The notes: a model not told the origin generated them from the sequence alone. Counted from the stretch's first letter, positions 19,702-29,878 are shown. The stretch is 64,000 bases of DNA from Kaistia dalseonensis (GCF_030814715.1 NZ_JAUSVO010000002.1:682001-746000); one strand, 5' to 3'. Translations and numbers: made by a program.

Positions 19702-22700
19702 GCGCGATCGTCGTCGATGCCCATACGAGAGAGACGCAGGGCAAGGCCACCGACCCGGAGGCATCCGCCTGGGTCTCGGCTAATGCGGGCTCCGGCAAGA
19801 CCTACGTCCTCGCCCGTCGCGTCATCCGGCTTCTGCTCGCCGGTGCCGATCCGGGAGCTATCCTCTGTCTCACCTTCACCAAGGCCGCTGCGGCCGAGAT
19901 GGCGAGCCGCGTCTTCAGCATTCTTGCCGATTGGACGACGCTCGACGATGCCGCACTTGATGCGATCCTCGCGGACTATCAGGGCGCCGCGACGAACGCG
20001 GACATGCGCATTCGCGCGCGACGGCTGTTCGCGCGAGCGCTGGAAACGCCGGGTGGGCTGAAGATCCAGACGATCCATGCCTTCTGTGAGAGGTTGCTGC
20101 ATCAATTTCCCTTCGAGGCCAATGTCGCCGGCTCGTTCGAGGTGCTCGACGACCGCGCGAGCGCGATCCTGACGGAGACGGCGCAGCGCGACGTGATCGC
20201 GCGCGCGGCTTCGGGGCCCGAGACCGAGCTTGGCCGAGCCTTCGCGCGTGTGCTCGATGCAGCCAGCGACCAGGGCATCGAGGCGGCGCTCGCCGCGATC
20301 ATCGGCCAGCGTGACGCGCTGCGGGAATTGACGGCCCGGGCCGGTTCATTCGCCGGAGGCCTCGCCGCGCTTCGCCGTTCGCTGGGGCTGAAGCCGGGTG
20401 AGGATTCCGCTGAGCTCAGGGCGGAGATCGTCTCCGACATGCCGTTCACGGCAGGTGAAATCGCGCAACTCGTCGAAAGGCTCGCGGCAAGCGGTGCCAA
20501 CGACAAGAAGGGCGCGCTGCGGCTGGCGCCGTTCGTGACGGCGGAGACCGTCGCGGACGAGGGCGATGCCTGGCTTTCATTCCTGATGACCGGCGACGGC
20601 AAGAAGATGCGCGAGGTTTCGAGCCTCGCCGCCAAGGCGATCCGTGATGGGTGGCCGGGGCTGGAGGAGCGGCTGCTGGACGAGCGCGAGCGCATTGCGG
20701 ACCTGCTCGACCGGATAGCCGCTGCCGAAGCCTTTGCCGCGACAGAAGCCTTGCTGACCTTGGGCGATGCCGTCGTCGCGGCCTATGAGCGGGCGAAGCA
20801 CGCCCGGGGTGCACTCGATTTTCAGGATCTGGTCGTCAAGACGGCCTATCTGCTGTCGCGGTCCGAGGCGTCGGCCTGGGTCCACTACAAGCTCGATCGC
20901 GGGCTCGAACATATTCTCGTCGATGAGGCGCAGGACACCAGCCCGCGCCAATGGCAGGTCATCACCGGGCTCGCCGAAGAGTTCTTTGCCGGCGTCGCCG
21001 CCCGCGCCACCCCGCGCACCTTCTTCGCTGTGGGCGATGAGAAGCAGTCGATCTATTCGTTCCAGGGTGCCGTACCGGCCTGGTTTGCCCGTCAGCGCGC
21101 GCGGATCGGCCAGCAGGCGGCCGACGTCGAGGCTCGGTTCGACGCGCTTGAACTGAACCTCTCCTTCCGGTCGACCGCCGATGTGCTCGGCGCGGTCGAT
21201 CGTGTTTTCAGCGCGCCGGATGCCCATCGCGGCCTGACGCAGGATCCACAGCCGACGGTGCATGTCGCGGCGCGCCGGGGTGATCCCGGCCGTGTCACGG
21301 TCTGGCCCCTTATCGCGGCCGAGAAGACACCCGAGCCCGAGGATTGGCATACGCCGCTCGACAGGCTGGATGAGAAGAGCCCGGAGGTGCGTCTCGCAGA
21401 GCGGATTGCCCGCACGATCAAGGGCTGGACGGATCGGGGCGAGACGATCGACGCGACCGGCAGGAAGATCCGTCCCGGCAACATATTGATCCTCACGCGC
21501 AAGCGCGGCGCACAGACCGACGCGATCAATCGCGCGCTGAAAGCCGCGGGGCTTGCGGTGGCCGGTGCCGATCGACTCGCGCTCGGCAGCCACATCGCCG
21601 TGCTCGATCTGCTCGCCGTTGCCGACATCGTGCTGCAGCCCCGCGATGATCTGGCGCTCGCCGCGCTCTTGAAGAGCCCGCTGGTCGGCCTCGGCGAAGA
21701 GCAGCTGTTCGACCTCGCGCATGGCCGGAGTGGCACGCTCTGGCGGGCGGTCGCGGACGCCGATGCGCCCGAAATTGCCGCAGCGGCAGCGCTCCTGGCC
21801 GAATGGCGCGACCGGGCCGACTTCATGAGCCCCTATGCCTTCTTCGCCCGCATATTGGGGCCGGATGGCGGCAGGCGGCGTCTCATTGCGCGGCTCGGTC
21901 CCGAGGCGGATGACGTCCTCGACGAGTTCCTGGCGCAAGCGCTGGCGCATGAGCAGACCGAGGTGCCGTCTCTCCAGGGCTTCGCCGCCTGGATGCGGGA
22001 GGCTGCGACCGAGATCAAGCGCGACGCCGATCTCGCTCGTGACGAGATTCGCGTCATGACGGTCCACGGTGCCAAGGGTCTCGAAGCGGAGATTGTCTTT
22101 CTCGTCGATACCGGCTCCAAGCCGGTTCACGCCAGCCATGATCCGAAGATCGTGGCGCTGGCTGATGATCCGGACGACTCGGAGGGCGCGCCGCTGGTCT
22201 GGGTCGCCCCCGGGGCGCGCCGCCCCGCGGCCGTCGAGACGGCGCTCGCAACGCTGCGCGACAAGGCGCGGGAGGAATACAGGCGGCTGCTCTATGTCGG
22301 GCTGACGCGCGCGCGCGACCGCCTGATCGTCTGCGGCACGGCCAAGGCCAATCTGGGTGGCGAGCGGATCTGGCACGATCTCGTCCAGTCGGCTCTCGAG
22401 GTCGACGGTCACAGGGTCGAGGTGACGCTCGGCGATGATGTCTTCGAAAGCCTCGAATGGCGCATCGGTACGACATCGACGGCGGTGCCCGCACTCGAGG
22501 AGCAACCCGAAGTCACAGCCGCCACGGCCCTGCCAGCTTGGCTCGGGCGCCTGCCGCCGGAGCCGGCAAAGGTGATGCGCCGGTTGACGCCGTCGACGGC
22601 TGTCGGCTTTGCCGAAGCCGAGCCGGCATTTCCCCCGGTGACCGCGCTCGATGCCCGGCTCGATCCGATGGCCAAGTCGGCGCTCGATCGGGGACGATTG

Positions 22701-23198
22701 GTGCATCGGCTGCTGCAGGCCTTGCCCGATCATCCACCGGAGGCCCGTCTCGATGTCGCGGTGTCCTATCTCGACGCCGTCGTGCCCGACTGGCCCGCCG
22801 CCATGCGCGAGGCACTCGCCGACAGCGTTCTCGGTGTCATCCATTCTGGTGATTTTGCTCCGCTCTTCGGACCCGGAAGCCGTGCCGAGGTGCCGATCGC
22901 CGGTGTCGTCGAGACGCGCAGCGGACCGGCTTCGGTCTCGGGCCGCATCGACCGGCTCGTCGTGAGCCACGGACGGGTGATGATCGTCGACTACAAAACA
23001 AACCGTCCCGCGCCGACCACGCTGGAGGCGGTGCCGGAAACCTATTTCGCCCAGCTTGCGCTCTACCGCGCCATCCTGCGCGCGCTTTATCCCGACCTTC
23101 CGATCGAGACGGCGCTGCTCTGGACAGAGGTTCCGACGCTGATGCCGATACCGGGCGAATGGCTCGACGAGAGACTCGCGGCCATAGTGGCGGCATGA
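19698..23198 (+). CDS. addA: Double-strand break repair helicase AddA
   Basis: 1166 residues from the ATG at 19698 that overlaps the addB stop; the frame to 19668 is an extension inside addB. UvrD-type superfamily 1 helicase with intact P-loop (WVSANAGSGKTYVLARR), motif Ia (LTFTKAAAAEM), Walker B (ILVDEAQDTSPRQW), GDEKQSIYSFQGA, TVHGAKGLEAEIVFL and LYVGLTRARDRL. C-terminal nuclease domain with SGRIDRLVV and MIVDYKTNRP. It supplies the motor and one of the two nuclease sites of AddAB. Confidence 0.97.
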   Translation: MSAIVVDAHTRETQGKATDPEASAWVSANAGSGKTYVLARRVIRLLLAGADPGAILCLTFTKAAAAEMASRVFSILADWTTLDDAALDAILADYQGAATNADMRIRARRLFARALETPGGLKIQTIHAFCERLLHQFPFEANVAGSFEVLDDRASAILTETAQRDVIARAASGPETELGRAFARVLDAASDQGIEAALAAIIGQRDALRELTARAGSFAGGLAALRRSLGLKPGEDSAELRAEIVSDMPFTAGEIAQLVERLAASGANDKKGALRLAPFVTAETVADEGDAWLSFLMTGDGKKMREVSSLAAKAIRDGWPGLEERLLDERERIADLLDRIAAAEAFAATEALLTLGDAVVAAYERAKHARGALDFQDLVVKTAYLLSRSEASAWVHYKLDRGLEHILVDEAQDTSPRQWQVITGLAEEFFAGVAARATPRTFFAVGDEKQSIYSFQGAVPAWFARQRARIGQQAADVEARFDALELNLSFRSTADVLGAVDRVFSAPDAHRGLTQDPQPTVHVAARRGDPGRVTVWPLIAAEKTPEPEDWHTPLDRLDEKSPEVRLAERIARTIKGWTDRGETIDATGRKIRPGNILILTRKRGAQTDAINRALKAAGLAVAGADRLALGSHIAVLDLLAVADIVLQPRDDLALAALLKSPLVGLGEEQLFDLAHGRSGTLWRAVADADAPEIAAAAALLAEWRDRADFMSPYAFFARILGPDGGRRRLIARLGPEADDVLDEFLAQALAHEQTEVPSLQGFAAWMREAATEIKRDADLARDEIRVMTVHGAKGLEAEIVFLVDTGSKPVHASHDPKIVALADDPDDSEGAPLVWVAPGARRPAAVETALATLRDKAREEYRRLLYVGLTRARDRLIVCGTAKANLGGERIWHDLVQSALEVDGHRVEVTLGDDVFESLEWRIGTTSTAVPALEEQPEVTAATALPAWLGRLPPEPAKVMRRLTPSTAVGFAEAEPAFPPVTALDARLDPMAKSALDRGRLVHRLLQALPDHPPEARLDVAVSYLDAVVPDWPAAMREALADSVLGVIHSGDFAPLFGPGSRAEVPIAGVVETRSGPASVSGRIDRLVVSHGRVMIVDYKTNRPAPTTLEAVPETYFAQLALYRAILRALYPDLPIETALLWTEVPTLMPIPGEWLDERLAAIVAA

Positions 23199-23271
23199 GA
23201 ATCGGCGGTGCCGAATGAGCAACCCATGGTAGATTGCTCCGTCGCGTCAGATCGACGAGCGGAGGGGAAAC

Positions 23272-23742
23272 ATGAGGATAGCTGCCATATTTTGTGCTGC
23301 GCTCTGCGCAGTTCCGGTTGTTGCATCAGCCGGGGAGGTTTCCGTGAAGCGTGGCGCGCTGGTCGCCATCACCGGCGGTTGCCATGACTGCCATTCCTCG
23401 GGCTATGCCGAGAGCGGTGGCAAGATCGACCCGGCCACCGCGCTGAAGGGGGCAGCGGTGGGCTATCAGGGGCCATGGGGTACGACCTACCCCAGCAATC
23501 TGCGCATCCTGGCGGAGAAGCTCTCCGAAAAGGACTTCGTGCATCTCGCGAAGACTTTCCAGGCACGCCCGCCCATGCCCTGGTTCAACGTTAACGCGAT
23601 GGAAGAGAGCGACGTTCGCTCGCTCTATCTGTATATCGCCTCGCTCGGCGAGCCGGGTGATCCGGCGCCGGATTATGTGCCGCCGGGGCAGGAGCCGAAG
23701 ACGCCCTATATCGTCTTCGCGCCGCCGCAGATGCCGAAATAG
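23272..23742 (+). CDS. Exported c-type cytochrome, single heme
   Basis: 156 residues. Signal peptide of about 20 residues (cleavage near VASA/GEV) followed by the heme motif [10 protein letters not shown] (Cys37, Cys40, His41). [12 protein letters not shown] stretch offers Met as the sixth ligand. It is a small periplasmic electron carrier; no oxidase or dehydrogenase gene is adjacent, so its partner is unknown. Preceded by a strong GGAGGGG ribosome site. Possibly co-transcribed with addA (73-base gap) but functionally unrelated. Confidence 0.87.
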   Translation: MRIAAIFCAALCAVPVVASAGEVSVKRGALVAITGGCHDCHSSGYAESGGKIDPATALKGAAVGYQGPWGTTYPSNLRILAEKLSEKDFVHLAKTFQARPPMPWFNVNAMEESDVRSLYLYIASLGEPGDPAPDYVPPGQEPKTPYIVFAPPQMPK

Positions 23743-23771
23743 CTCATCCCCAGGCAGTGACGCGGTCGTGA

Positions 23772-23805
23772 ACCGGTCGGGCTCGGCGAGCCTTGACCGA
23801 CCGGT
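23772..23805. repeat. Inverted repeat between cytochrome c and trxA
   Basis: ACCGGTCGG (23772-23780) and CCGACCGGT (23797-23805) are perfect 9-bp arms with an inner GGCTC-GGC-GAGCC hairpin. The right arm overlaps the -35 box of the trxA promoter. Either a 3' hairpin for the cytochrome gene or an operator for trxA. Confidence 0.55.
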
Positions 23806-23821
23806 AACGCCTACCTACTTT
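23793..23821 (+). promoter_or_regulatory. Sigma-70 promoter of trxA
   Basis: TTGACC, 17-base spacer, TACTTT, about 36 bases before the trxA ATG. Confidence 0.6.
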
Positions 23822-23857
23822 CAGGTCCAACTTCCTGCCACTCAATCGAGGCTTCTC

Positions 23858-24178
23858 ATGGCCACTGCCAAGGTAACGGACTCTTCCTTCGACACCGATG
23901 TTCTGGGCGCTGCCGGCCCGGTCGTCGTGGATTTCTGGGCTGAATGGTGCGGTCCGTGCCGCATGATCGCCCCGGCGCTCGAGGAAATTCAGAGCGAACT
24001 CAACGGCAAGGTGACGATTGCCAAGCTGAACATCGACGAGAATCCCGAGATCGCGGTGCGTTATGGCGTCCGCTCGATCCCGACGCTCATCATGTTCAAG
24101 GATGGCGAGCCGACCTCGATCCAGGTTGGCGCCGCGCCGAAGGGCCGGCTCGCGGAATGGATCAAGAACGGCATCTGA
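23858..24178 (+). CDS. trxA: Thioredoxin 1
   Basis: 106 residues. Cytoplasmic disulfide reductant. Active site [13 protein letters not shown] with Cys31 and Cys34, followed by [28 protein letters not shown] including the conserved cis-Pro. The ATG at 23858 follows GAGG; the longer open frame to 23657 overlaps the cytochrome gene and is not conserved. Own promoter and terminator, so a monocistronic unit. In Rhizobiales trxA commonly lies between addA and folC. Confidence 0.97.
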   Translation: MATAKVTDSSFDTDVLGAAGPVVVDFWAEWCGPCRMIAPALEEIQSELNGKVTIAKLNIDENPEIAVRYGVRSIPTLIMFKDGEPTSIQVGAAPKGRLAEWIKNGI

Positions 24179-24200
24179 TTCGTTCTGTGTGAGCTTGATG

Positions 24201-24222
24201 CGGGGCCTTCGGGCCCCGTTTT
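24201..24222 (+). terminator. Rho-independent terminator after trxA
   Basis: CGGGGCC-TTCG-GGCCCCG stem with UUCG tetraloop followed by TTTT, 22 bases after the trxA stop. Confidence 0.9.
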
Positions 24223-24244
24223 CATGTCTGCTTGCTGCCGCGGA

Positions 24245-25561
24245 TTATCGCGGCGGCGTGCCGTTCGCCTCCAGCACGGTCCCGGCCAGATAGAGCGAGC
24301 CGCAGATCAGGATCCGTGGCACGACATTGGGCGGCAATGTCCGCTTCATGAGATCGAGAGCCGCCTCGACGCTGCCAACCGGCTCGGCAGTCAGGCCTGC
24401 CTCGATCGCCGCTGCCGCCAGCTCGCCCGGATCGCGCCCGGCATCGGAACTGGCGATCGGCACCGTATAGACGTGGCGCGCCAACCCGGAGAAAGGCTTG
24501 AAGAAGCCGACCGGGTCCTTGGTGATCAGCATGCCCGCGATCAGGTAGAGGGGATGCGAGACCCGCTCTTCCAGATCGGCGACCGCCTCGGAAATGACCG
24601 CGCCAGCCCCGGGATTATGCCCGCCATCGAGCCAGATCTCCGATTCGGCCGGGGCGTGCGCGATGAGCGCGCCGCTGGTCAGGCGCTGCATCCGGGCTGG
24701 CCAGTCGACCGATTGCAGCCCGGCGGCGATGGCCGCCTGCGGCACGTCGAGGCTCGAACGGCGGATCGCGGCGATCGCAGCGCCAGCATTCACATATTGG
24801 TGGCGGCCCGGCAGACGGGGCGCCGGAAGGTCGAGCAGGCCGTCCTCGTCCTGGAACACCAGCCGGCCACGCTCCGGATGGGCGATCCAGTCGCGATTGC
24901 CGACATAAAGAGGTGCACGCAGGCGTGCGGCTTCGCGCTCTATGACATCGAGCACGACCTCGACCTGCGGCGAGGCGACGACGGGACAGCCGCGCTTGAT
25001 GATGCCGGCCTTCTCGCCGGCGATCTCGGTCAGCGTGCTGCCGAGGAACTTCTCATGATCGAGCGAAATCGAGGTGATGACGGAGACATCCGGCCGCTCG
25101 ATGATATTGGTCGCGTCATAGCGCCCGCCGAGGCCGACCTCGAGCAATGTCACATCGGCCGGATGATCGGCGAACAGCTTGAACGCCGCCGCCGTGGTGA
25201 TCTCGAAATGGGTGATCGGGGCGCCGTCATTGACCCGCTCCAGTTCGACCAGCGTCGCCACCAGTTCGTCCTCGGTGACATAGCGTCCACCGCCCGGCTG
25301 GCCGAGGCGAATGCGCTCGTGGAACTTGACCAGATGGGGCGAAGTATAGACATGGACGGTCCGGCCGGAGGCTTCGAGGATCGCGCGGAGGAATGCCGTG
25401 GTCGAGCCCTTGCCGTTGGTGCCGGCGATGTGGATCACCGGGCCGAGCTTTTCCTCCGGATGACCGAGCTTGGCCATGAGCGGCTTCAGCCGGTCGAGGG
25501 AGAGATCGATCTCCTTCGGATGGAGCTTGAAGAGCCGCTCCAGGATCGCGGTACTGTCCAT
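24245..25561 (-). CDS. folC: Bifunctional folylpolyglutamate synthase / dihydrofolate synthase
   Basis: 438 residues. Adds glutamate to dihydropteroate and to folates. ATP-binding loop HIAGTNGKGSTTAFL and the mur-ligase-like TSPHLVKFHERIRL are clear; DGGHNPGAGA is the C-terminal signature. I choose the ATG at 25561 (MDSTAILERLF). A TTG at 25597 gives 12 more residues and has a GGGAGAGG ribosome-like sequence, but that sequence is the arm of an intergenic inverted repeat, so it is weak evidence. Last gene of the trpFBA-accD-folC cluster typical of alphaproteobacteria. Confidence 0.95.
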   Translation of the reverse strand: MDSTAILERLFKLHPKEIDLSLDRLKPLMAKLGHPEEKLGPVIHIAGTNGKGSTTAFLRAILEASGRTVHVYTSPHLVKFHERIRLGQPGGGRYVTEDELVATLVELERVNDGAPITHFEITTAAAFKLFADHPADVTLLEVGLGGRYDATNIIERPDVSVITSISLDHEKFLGSTLTEIAGEKAGIIKRGCPVVASPQVEVVLDVIEREAARLRAPLYVGNRDWIAHPERGRLVFQDEDGLLDLPAPRLPGRHQYVNAGAAIAAIRRSSLDVPQAAIAAGLQSVDWPARMQRLTSGALIAHAPAESEIWLDGGHNPGAGAVISEAVADLEERVSHPLYLIAGMLITKDPVGFFKPFSGLARHVYTVPIASSDAGRDPGELAAAAIEAGLTAEPVGSVEAALDLMKRTLPPNVVPRILICGSLYLAGTVLEANGTPPR

Positions 25562-25606
25562 GGAAAAACCGAATTCGAATCCGGAAAGTGGGAACAATGC
25601 TCTTTA

Positions 25607-25625
25607 CCTCTCCCGCGGGGAGAGG
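25607..25625. repeat. Short inverted repeat in accD-folC gap
   Basis: CCTCTCCC-GCG-GGGAGAGG, perfect 8-bp arms. This GC-rich form resembles dispersed palindromic repeats common between genes in Rhizobiales; dispersal cannot be checked within this window. Confidence 0.5.
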
Positions 25626-25692
25626 TCGACGGCGCTGTCGGCGGGATAGTGCGGAGGGGACGGGTCCCCTTCCTGACCTGTGTCGGGTCCGA

Positions 25693-25712
25693 CCTCGCCA
25701 TCCTTGGCGAGG
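25693..25712. repeat. Hairpin downstream of accD
   Basis: CCTCGCCA-TCCT-TGGCGAGG, perfect 8-bp arms, 38 bases after the accD stop on the minus strand. No T-run; probable RNA 3' structure or attenuator between accD and folC. Confidence 0.45.
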
Positions 25713-25749
25713 ACAGCCGGCGGTGCCGACTCAAGGTCCGATAGGCCGC

Positions 25750-26643
25750 TTACGAGGCCAGCGCGAGCGACTGTTCGGCGCTCGCGGGCAGCGCGACGTT
25801 CGGGCCCAGCAGACTGCAAAGCCGCGCGATCGTCGGGCGCAATTCATGGCGATGGACGACCAGATCGACCATGCCGTGCTCATGCAGATATTCGGCGCGC
25901 TGGAAGCCTTCGGGCAGCTTTTCGCGGATCGTCTGCTCGATCACGCGGGGACCGGCAAAGCCGATCAGCGCGCCGGGCTCCGCGATCTGGATGTCGCCGA
26001 GCATGGCATAGGATGCGGTCACGCCACCGGTCGTGGGATTGGTCAGCACGACGATATAGGGCAGCTTCGCTTCGCGCAGCGCCATGACGCCGAGCGTGGT
26101 GCGCGGCAATTGCATGAGCGAGAGGATGCCCTCCTGCATGCGCGCGCCGCCCGATGCGGCGAACATGACGAAGGGCAGGCGCCGATTGACCGCTGCTTCC
26201 ATGCCGGCGATCACCGCCTCGCCGGCCGCCATGCCGAGCGAGCCGCCCATGAAGTCGAAATCCTGCACGGAGGCGACCAAAGGCACGCCCTCGACGGTTC
26301 CGGCGCCCGTGAGAACGGCGTCCTGCAGGCCGGTCTTGGTCCTGGCGTCCTTGAGGCGATCCGTATAGCGCCGCTCGTCGCGGAACTTGAGCGGATCGAT
26401 CGCGACATCGGGGGAGGCGATCGTCTCGTAGCGGCCTTCATCGAAGAAGAAGGCAAGCCGCTTCGGGGCGCTCATGCGCATGTGGTAGCCGGAATTCGGC
26501 ACCACATAGTGATTGGCTTCGAGATCGCGCAGGAAGACCATTTCGCCGGTCTCCGGATCCTTGATCCAGAGATTCTCGGGAACCTCGCGCTTGTTCAGCA
26601 GGCTTTTGATCTTCGGGCGAACGACGTCGTTGATCCAGTTCAT
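25750..26643 (-). CDS. accD: Acetyl-CoA carboxylase carboxyltransferase subunit beta
   Basis: 297 residues from the ATG at 26643 (AAGGAGAT ribosome site); the longer frame to 26820 runs into trpA. With AccA it transfers the carboxyl group from biotin to acetyl-CoA, first step of fatty-acid synthesis. Core motifs: [59 protein letters not shown]. The N-terminal zinc ribbon has lost its cysteines: the region [13 protein letters not shown] ... [13 protein letters not shown] has none where E. coli has four. Follows trpA by 16 bases. Confidence 0.97.
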   Translation of the reverse strand: MNWINDVVRPKIKSLLNKREVPENLWIKDPETGEMVFLRDLEANHYVVPNSGYHMRMSAPKRLAFFFDEGRYETIASPDVAIDPLKFRDERRYTDRLKDARTKTGLQDAVLTGAGTVEGVPLVASVQDFDFMGGSLGMAAGEAVIAGMEAAVNRRLPFVMFAASGGARMQEGILSLMQLPRTTLGVMALREAKLPYIVVLTNPTTGGVTASYAMLGDIQIAEPGALIGFAGPRVIEQTIREKLPEGFQRAEYLHEHGMVDLVVHRHELRPTIARLCSLLGPNVALPASAEQSLALAS

Positions 26644-26659
26644 TCGGATCTCCTTGAAA

Positions 26660-27502
26660 TCAGGCTGCGACCGAGGCGCGCGCCGCGCGCACGCCCGAGG
26701 CAAGCTCGGAGACGAGCGTGACGACCGCCGGGACGGTCGCGCCGGTCGCGCGGCCTTCGCCATCGAGCGAGGCGGCAATGGCCGCGACGATCGCCGATCC
26801 GACGACCACGCCGTCGGCATGGGCGCCGATCGCGGCGGCCTGTTCGGCGCTGCGCACGCCGAAGCCGACCGAAACCGGCAGCTTGGTGTGGCGCTTGATG
26901 CGCTGGACGGCTTCGGCGACGCGTGAATTATCCGGCGCGGCCGAGCCGGTGATGCCGTTGATCGAGACGTAATAGACGAAGCCGGAGGTGTTGGTCAGCA
27001 CCGTCGGCAGGCGCTTGTCGTCGGTCGTCGGCGTGGCAAGGCGGATGAAATTGAGACCGGCGTCGAGCGCGGGAATGCAAAGCTCGTCATCGGCCTCCGG
27101 CGGCAGGTCGACGATGATCAGCCCGTCGACGCCCGCAGCCTTCGCCTCGACGACGAACGCCTCGGAACCATGCGAATAGATCGGGTTGTAATAGCCCATC
27201 AGCACGATCGGCGTCGTGTCGTCGCTCTTGCGGAACGCCCGCACGAGGTTGAGCGTCTTGGCCAGCGTCTGCCCGCCCTTCAGGGCGCGAAGGCCAGCCG
27301 CCTGGATGGCGGGGCCGTCGGCCATCGGGTCGGAAAAGGGCATGCCGAGCTCGATCACGTCGGCGCCGGCTTCCGGCAGGGCCTTGAGCAAAGCGAGCGT
27401 CGTCTCGGGATCAGGGTCGCCGGCGGTCATGAAGGTGACGAGAGCCGGACGGCCCTCGGCCTTGAGCGCGGCAAAACGGCGGTCGATGCGAGTTTCAGTC
27501 AT
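26660..27502 (-). CDS. trpA: Tryptophan synthase alpha subunit
   Basis: 280 residues. Cleaves indole-3-glycerol phosphate to indole and glyceraldehyde-3-phosphate; indole is channelled to TrpB. Catalytic Glu and Asp lie in [44 protein letters not shown] and the phosphate-binding [10 protein letters not shown] are also present. Second-to-third position in trpF-trpB-trpA-accD-folC. Confidence 0.98.
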   Translation of the reverse strand: MTETRIDRRFAALKAEGRPALVTFMTAGDPDPETTLALLKALPEAGADVIELGMPFSDPMADGPAIQAAGLRALKGGQTLAKTLNLVRAFRKSDDTTPIVLMGYYNPIYSHGSEAFVVEAKAAGVDGLIIVDLPPEADDELCIPALDAGLNFIRLATPTTDDKRLPTVLTNTSGFVYYVSINGITGSAAPDNSRVAEAVQRIKRHTKLPVSVGFGVRSAEQAAAIGAHADGVVVGSAIVAAIAASLDGEGRATGATVPAVVTLVSELASGVRAARASVAA

Positions 27503-27518
27503 GTGAACGGCCTTCGAC

Positions 27519-28742
27519 CTAGATGTCCATACCGAGCAGCTTGCCCACGGTGTGGACGTCCTTGTCGCCGCGGCCGGAGAGGTTGACGATGATGATCTTG
27601 TCCTTCGACATGCTCGGCGCGATCTTGATCACATGTGCGATGGCATGCGCTGATTCAAGCGCCGGGATGATGCCTTCGGTCCGCGTGCAGACCTTGAAGG
27701 CATCGAGCGCCTCGTCGTCGATGATCGGCACATACTTGACCCGGCCGGTATCGCGCAGCCAGCTGTGCTCCGGGCCGACGCCGGGATAATCGAGGCCGGC
27801 CGAAACCGAATGGCCCTCGAGAATCTGGCCATCGGCATCCTGCAGCAGATAGGTGCGGTTGCCGTGCAGTACGCCCGGGCGGCCGCCGCTCATCGAGGCG
27901 GCATGACCATTCTCGATATCGAGGCCGTGCCCACCCGCCTCGACGCCGATGATTTCGACATCCTGGTCGTCCAGGAAGGGGTGGAAGAGGCCGATCGCGT
28001 TCGAACCGCCGCCGACGGCCGCGACGATCATGTCGGGGAGGCGGCCTTCCTGCTCCAGGATCTGGGCGCGGGCTTCCTTGCCGATCACCGACTGGAAGTC
28101 ACGCACCATCTCCGGATAGGGATGCGGGCCGGCCGCCGTACCGATCAGGTAATAGGTGTCCTCGACATTGGTGACCCAGTCGCGGAGCGCCTCGTTCATG
28201 GCGTCCTTGAGCGTGCCATTGCCGGCGGTCACTGGATTGACCGTGGCGCCGAGCAGCTTCATGCGGAACACGTTGGGCGCCTGCCGCTCGACATCCGTGG
28301 CGCCCATATAGACGACGCAGGGCAGGCCGAAGCGGGCGGAGACCGTCGCTGAGGCGACGCCATGCTGGCCGGCGCCCGTCTCGGCGATGATGCGGGTCTT
28401 GCCCATGCGCTTGGCGAGCAGGATCTGGCCGAGGCAGTTGTTGATCTTGTGGCTGCCGGTGTGGTTCAGGTCCTCGCGCTTGAAGAAGACGCGCGCGCCG
28501 CCGAGATGGTTGGTCAGGCCTTCGGCGAAATAGAGCTTCGACGGCCGGCCGGCGTAGAAATTGGACAGGGCCGACAATTCGGCATGGAAAGCCGGATCGT
28601 ATTTGGCGTCGTCATAGGCCTTTTCGAGCTCCAGGATCAGCGGCATCAGCGTCTCGGCGACGAAGCGGCCGCCATAGATGCCGAAATGGCCCCGCTCGTC
28701 CGGGCCGGTCTTGAAGGAATTGGGCAGCGCGGGAGCGGTCAC
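27519..28742 (-). CDS. trpB: Tryptophan synthase beta subunit
   Basis: 407 residues, PLP enzyme that joins indole and serine to give tryptophan. PLP lysine in [26 protein letters not shown] and the phosphate cup [14 protein letters not shown] are standard. Starts with GTG (28742) overlapping the trpF stop by 4 bases, with AAGGAT as ribosome site inside trpF, so translation is coupled. Confidence 0.98.
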   Translation of the reverse strand: MTAPALPNSFKTGPDERGHFGIYGGRFVAETLMPLILELEKAYDDAKYDPAFHAELSALSNFYAGRPSKLYFAEGLTNHLGGARVFFKREDLNHTGSHKINNCLGQILLAKRMGKTRIIAETGAGQHGVASATVSARFGLPCVVYMGATDVERQAPNVFRMKLLGATVNPVTAGNGTLKDAMNEALRDWVTNVEDTYYLIGTAAGPHPYPEMVRDFQSVIGKEARAQILEQEGRLPDMIVAAVGGGSNAIGLFHPFLDDQDVEIIGVEAGGHGLDIENGHAASMSGGRPGVLHGNRTYLLQDADGQILEGHSVSAGLDYPGVGPEHSWLRDTGRVKYVPIIDDEALDAFKVCTRTEGIIPALESAHAIAHVIKIAPSMSKDKIIIVNLSGRGDKDVHTVGKLLGMDI

Positions 28743-29434
28743 GACATGATCCTTTCGCCGGCTTGTTCCCGGCCTTCTTCTGGTGTCTTTGAACTGCCGC
28801 GTGCCGCGGCCGTGAAGGCGCGGATGCGGTCTGGATCCTTGATGCCGGGCGCGCTCTCCACGCCGGACGAGACATCGACGCCCGGCGCACGGGTCAGACG
28901 AACAGCCTCGGCGACATTGCCGGCGTCGAGGCCACCCGAGAGCATATAGGAAAGCGCAGGGTCAAGCGCCTCGAGCAGGCGCCAATCGAACGGTACGCCA
29001 TTGCCGCCGGGGAGCGTCGCGCCCTTGGGGGGCTTTGCGTCGAGCAGCAGCCGATCGGCGACGGAAAAATCAGCGATCGGGGCGAGATCCTCGGCGCTAC
29101 TGATCCCGAGCGCCTTGATGACGCCGAGGCCGAACCGCGACTGCGCGGAAGCAACCTCTGCCGGGGTCTCGGCACCATGGAATTGCAGCCAGTCCGGGCG
29201 GACGGCCTGGACGATCGCTTCGATGCCGGCAACGTCCATATTGACGGTGAGCGCGACGATTTCGGCGCGGCCGCGCACGCGGGCGGCGAGCTCGCGAGCG
29301 CGCTCCACGGTGACGAAGCGCGGGCTTTTCGGAAAGAAGTTGAAGCCGACCATGTCGACGCCGGCATCGAGCGCGGCATCAAGCGTGTCTTCGGTCGAAA
29401 GACCGCAGATCTTCACGATCACGGATTGAGTCAT
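28739..29434 (-). CDS. trpF: Phosphoribosylanthranilate isomerase
   Basis: 231 residues, (beta-alpha)8 barrel that isomerises phosphoribosylanthranilate in tryptophan synthesis. [16 protein letters not shown] carries the catalytic Cys; [17 protein letters not shown] and [13 protein letters not shown] are conserved blocks. ATG at 29434 chosen for homology; in-frame ATGs at 29446 and 29464 are possible. First gene of the trpFBA-accD-folC unit. Confidence 0.96.
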   Translation of the reverse strand: MTQSVIVKICGLSTEDTLDAALDAGVDMVGFNFFPKSPRFVTVERARELAARVRGRAEIVALTVNMDVAGIEAIVQAVRPDWLQFHGAETPAEVASAQSRFGLGVIKALGISSAEDLAPIADFSVADRLLLDAKPPKGATLPGGNGVPFDWRLLEALDPALSYMLSGGLDAGNVAEAVRLTRAPGVDVSSGVESAPGIKDPDRIRAFTAAARGSSKTPEEGREQAGERIMS

Positions 29435-29530
29435 GGCATCCTGCATGGGCAAAGGGTTTGGCACGAAAGGACTGCGAAGTCCAACATTGCCCGCCTGTTC
29501 ACCCTGCGTTGCATTTGCGTTGCCGCCTGA

Positions 29531-29878
29531 TCAGGCAGCGTTGCTGCGCACCGTCGGCAGGGTGGTCGCCGGGCTGGCCTTGGTGACGGTCCTGAACTGC
29601 TCGTTCTCACGCCGGACCGTCCTGGCCTCGCGCTTCATCGCGCGCGCCTGGCGACGCCATCGACCCTGGCCTAACCATGTGGCGACCCCACCGATGATCG
29701 TGCCGACTGCGAGAGTCGCGAAGATCAGCACGAAGAGCGGCATGGTCAGCGCCAGCACCGGCGCCTCGCCATTGAACGGATCGAGCGACAGCGTCACGGC
29801 GTGGCGATTGGCGACCGAAAGCGCCACGACGATAATCGCCAGCGGCACGAGGATCAGAATGGCAATCAGCCGTTTCAT
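29531..29878 (-). CDS. LapA-domain (DUF1049) inner-membrane protein
   Basis: 115 residues. Two membrane segments (about 3-23 and 45-68) followed by a basic, partly coiled-coil cytoplasmic tail (QGRWRRQARAMKREARTVRRENEQF). This is the layout of the lipopolysaccharide assembly protein A family. Precise role is unknown in alphaproteobacteria; the gene is typically found beside ihfB, as here. Confidence 0.82.
   Translation of the reverse strand: MKRLIAILILVPLAIIVVALSVANRHAVTLSLDPFNGEAPVLALTMPLFVLIFATLAVGTIIGGVATWLGQGRWRRQARAMKREARTVRRENEQFRTVTKASPATTLPTVRSNAA

Noticed and set aside
20577-23222. 881-residue minus-strand frame across addA
   Set aside because: Antisense of a conserved gene with all helicase motifs intact; composition is that of a shadow frame.
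25562-25597. TTG start at 25597 for folC
   Set aside because: Its ribosome-like site is the arm of an intergenic inverted repeat; homology supports the ATG at 25561.
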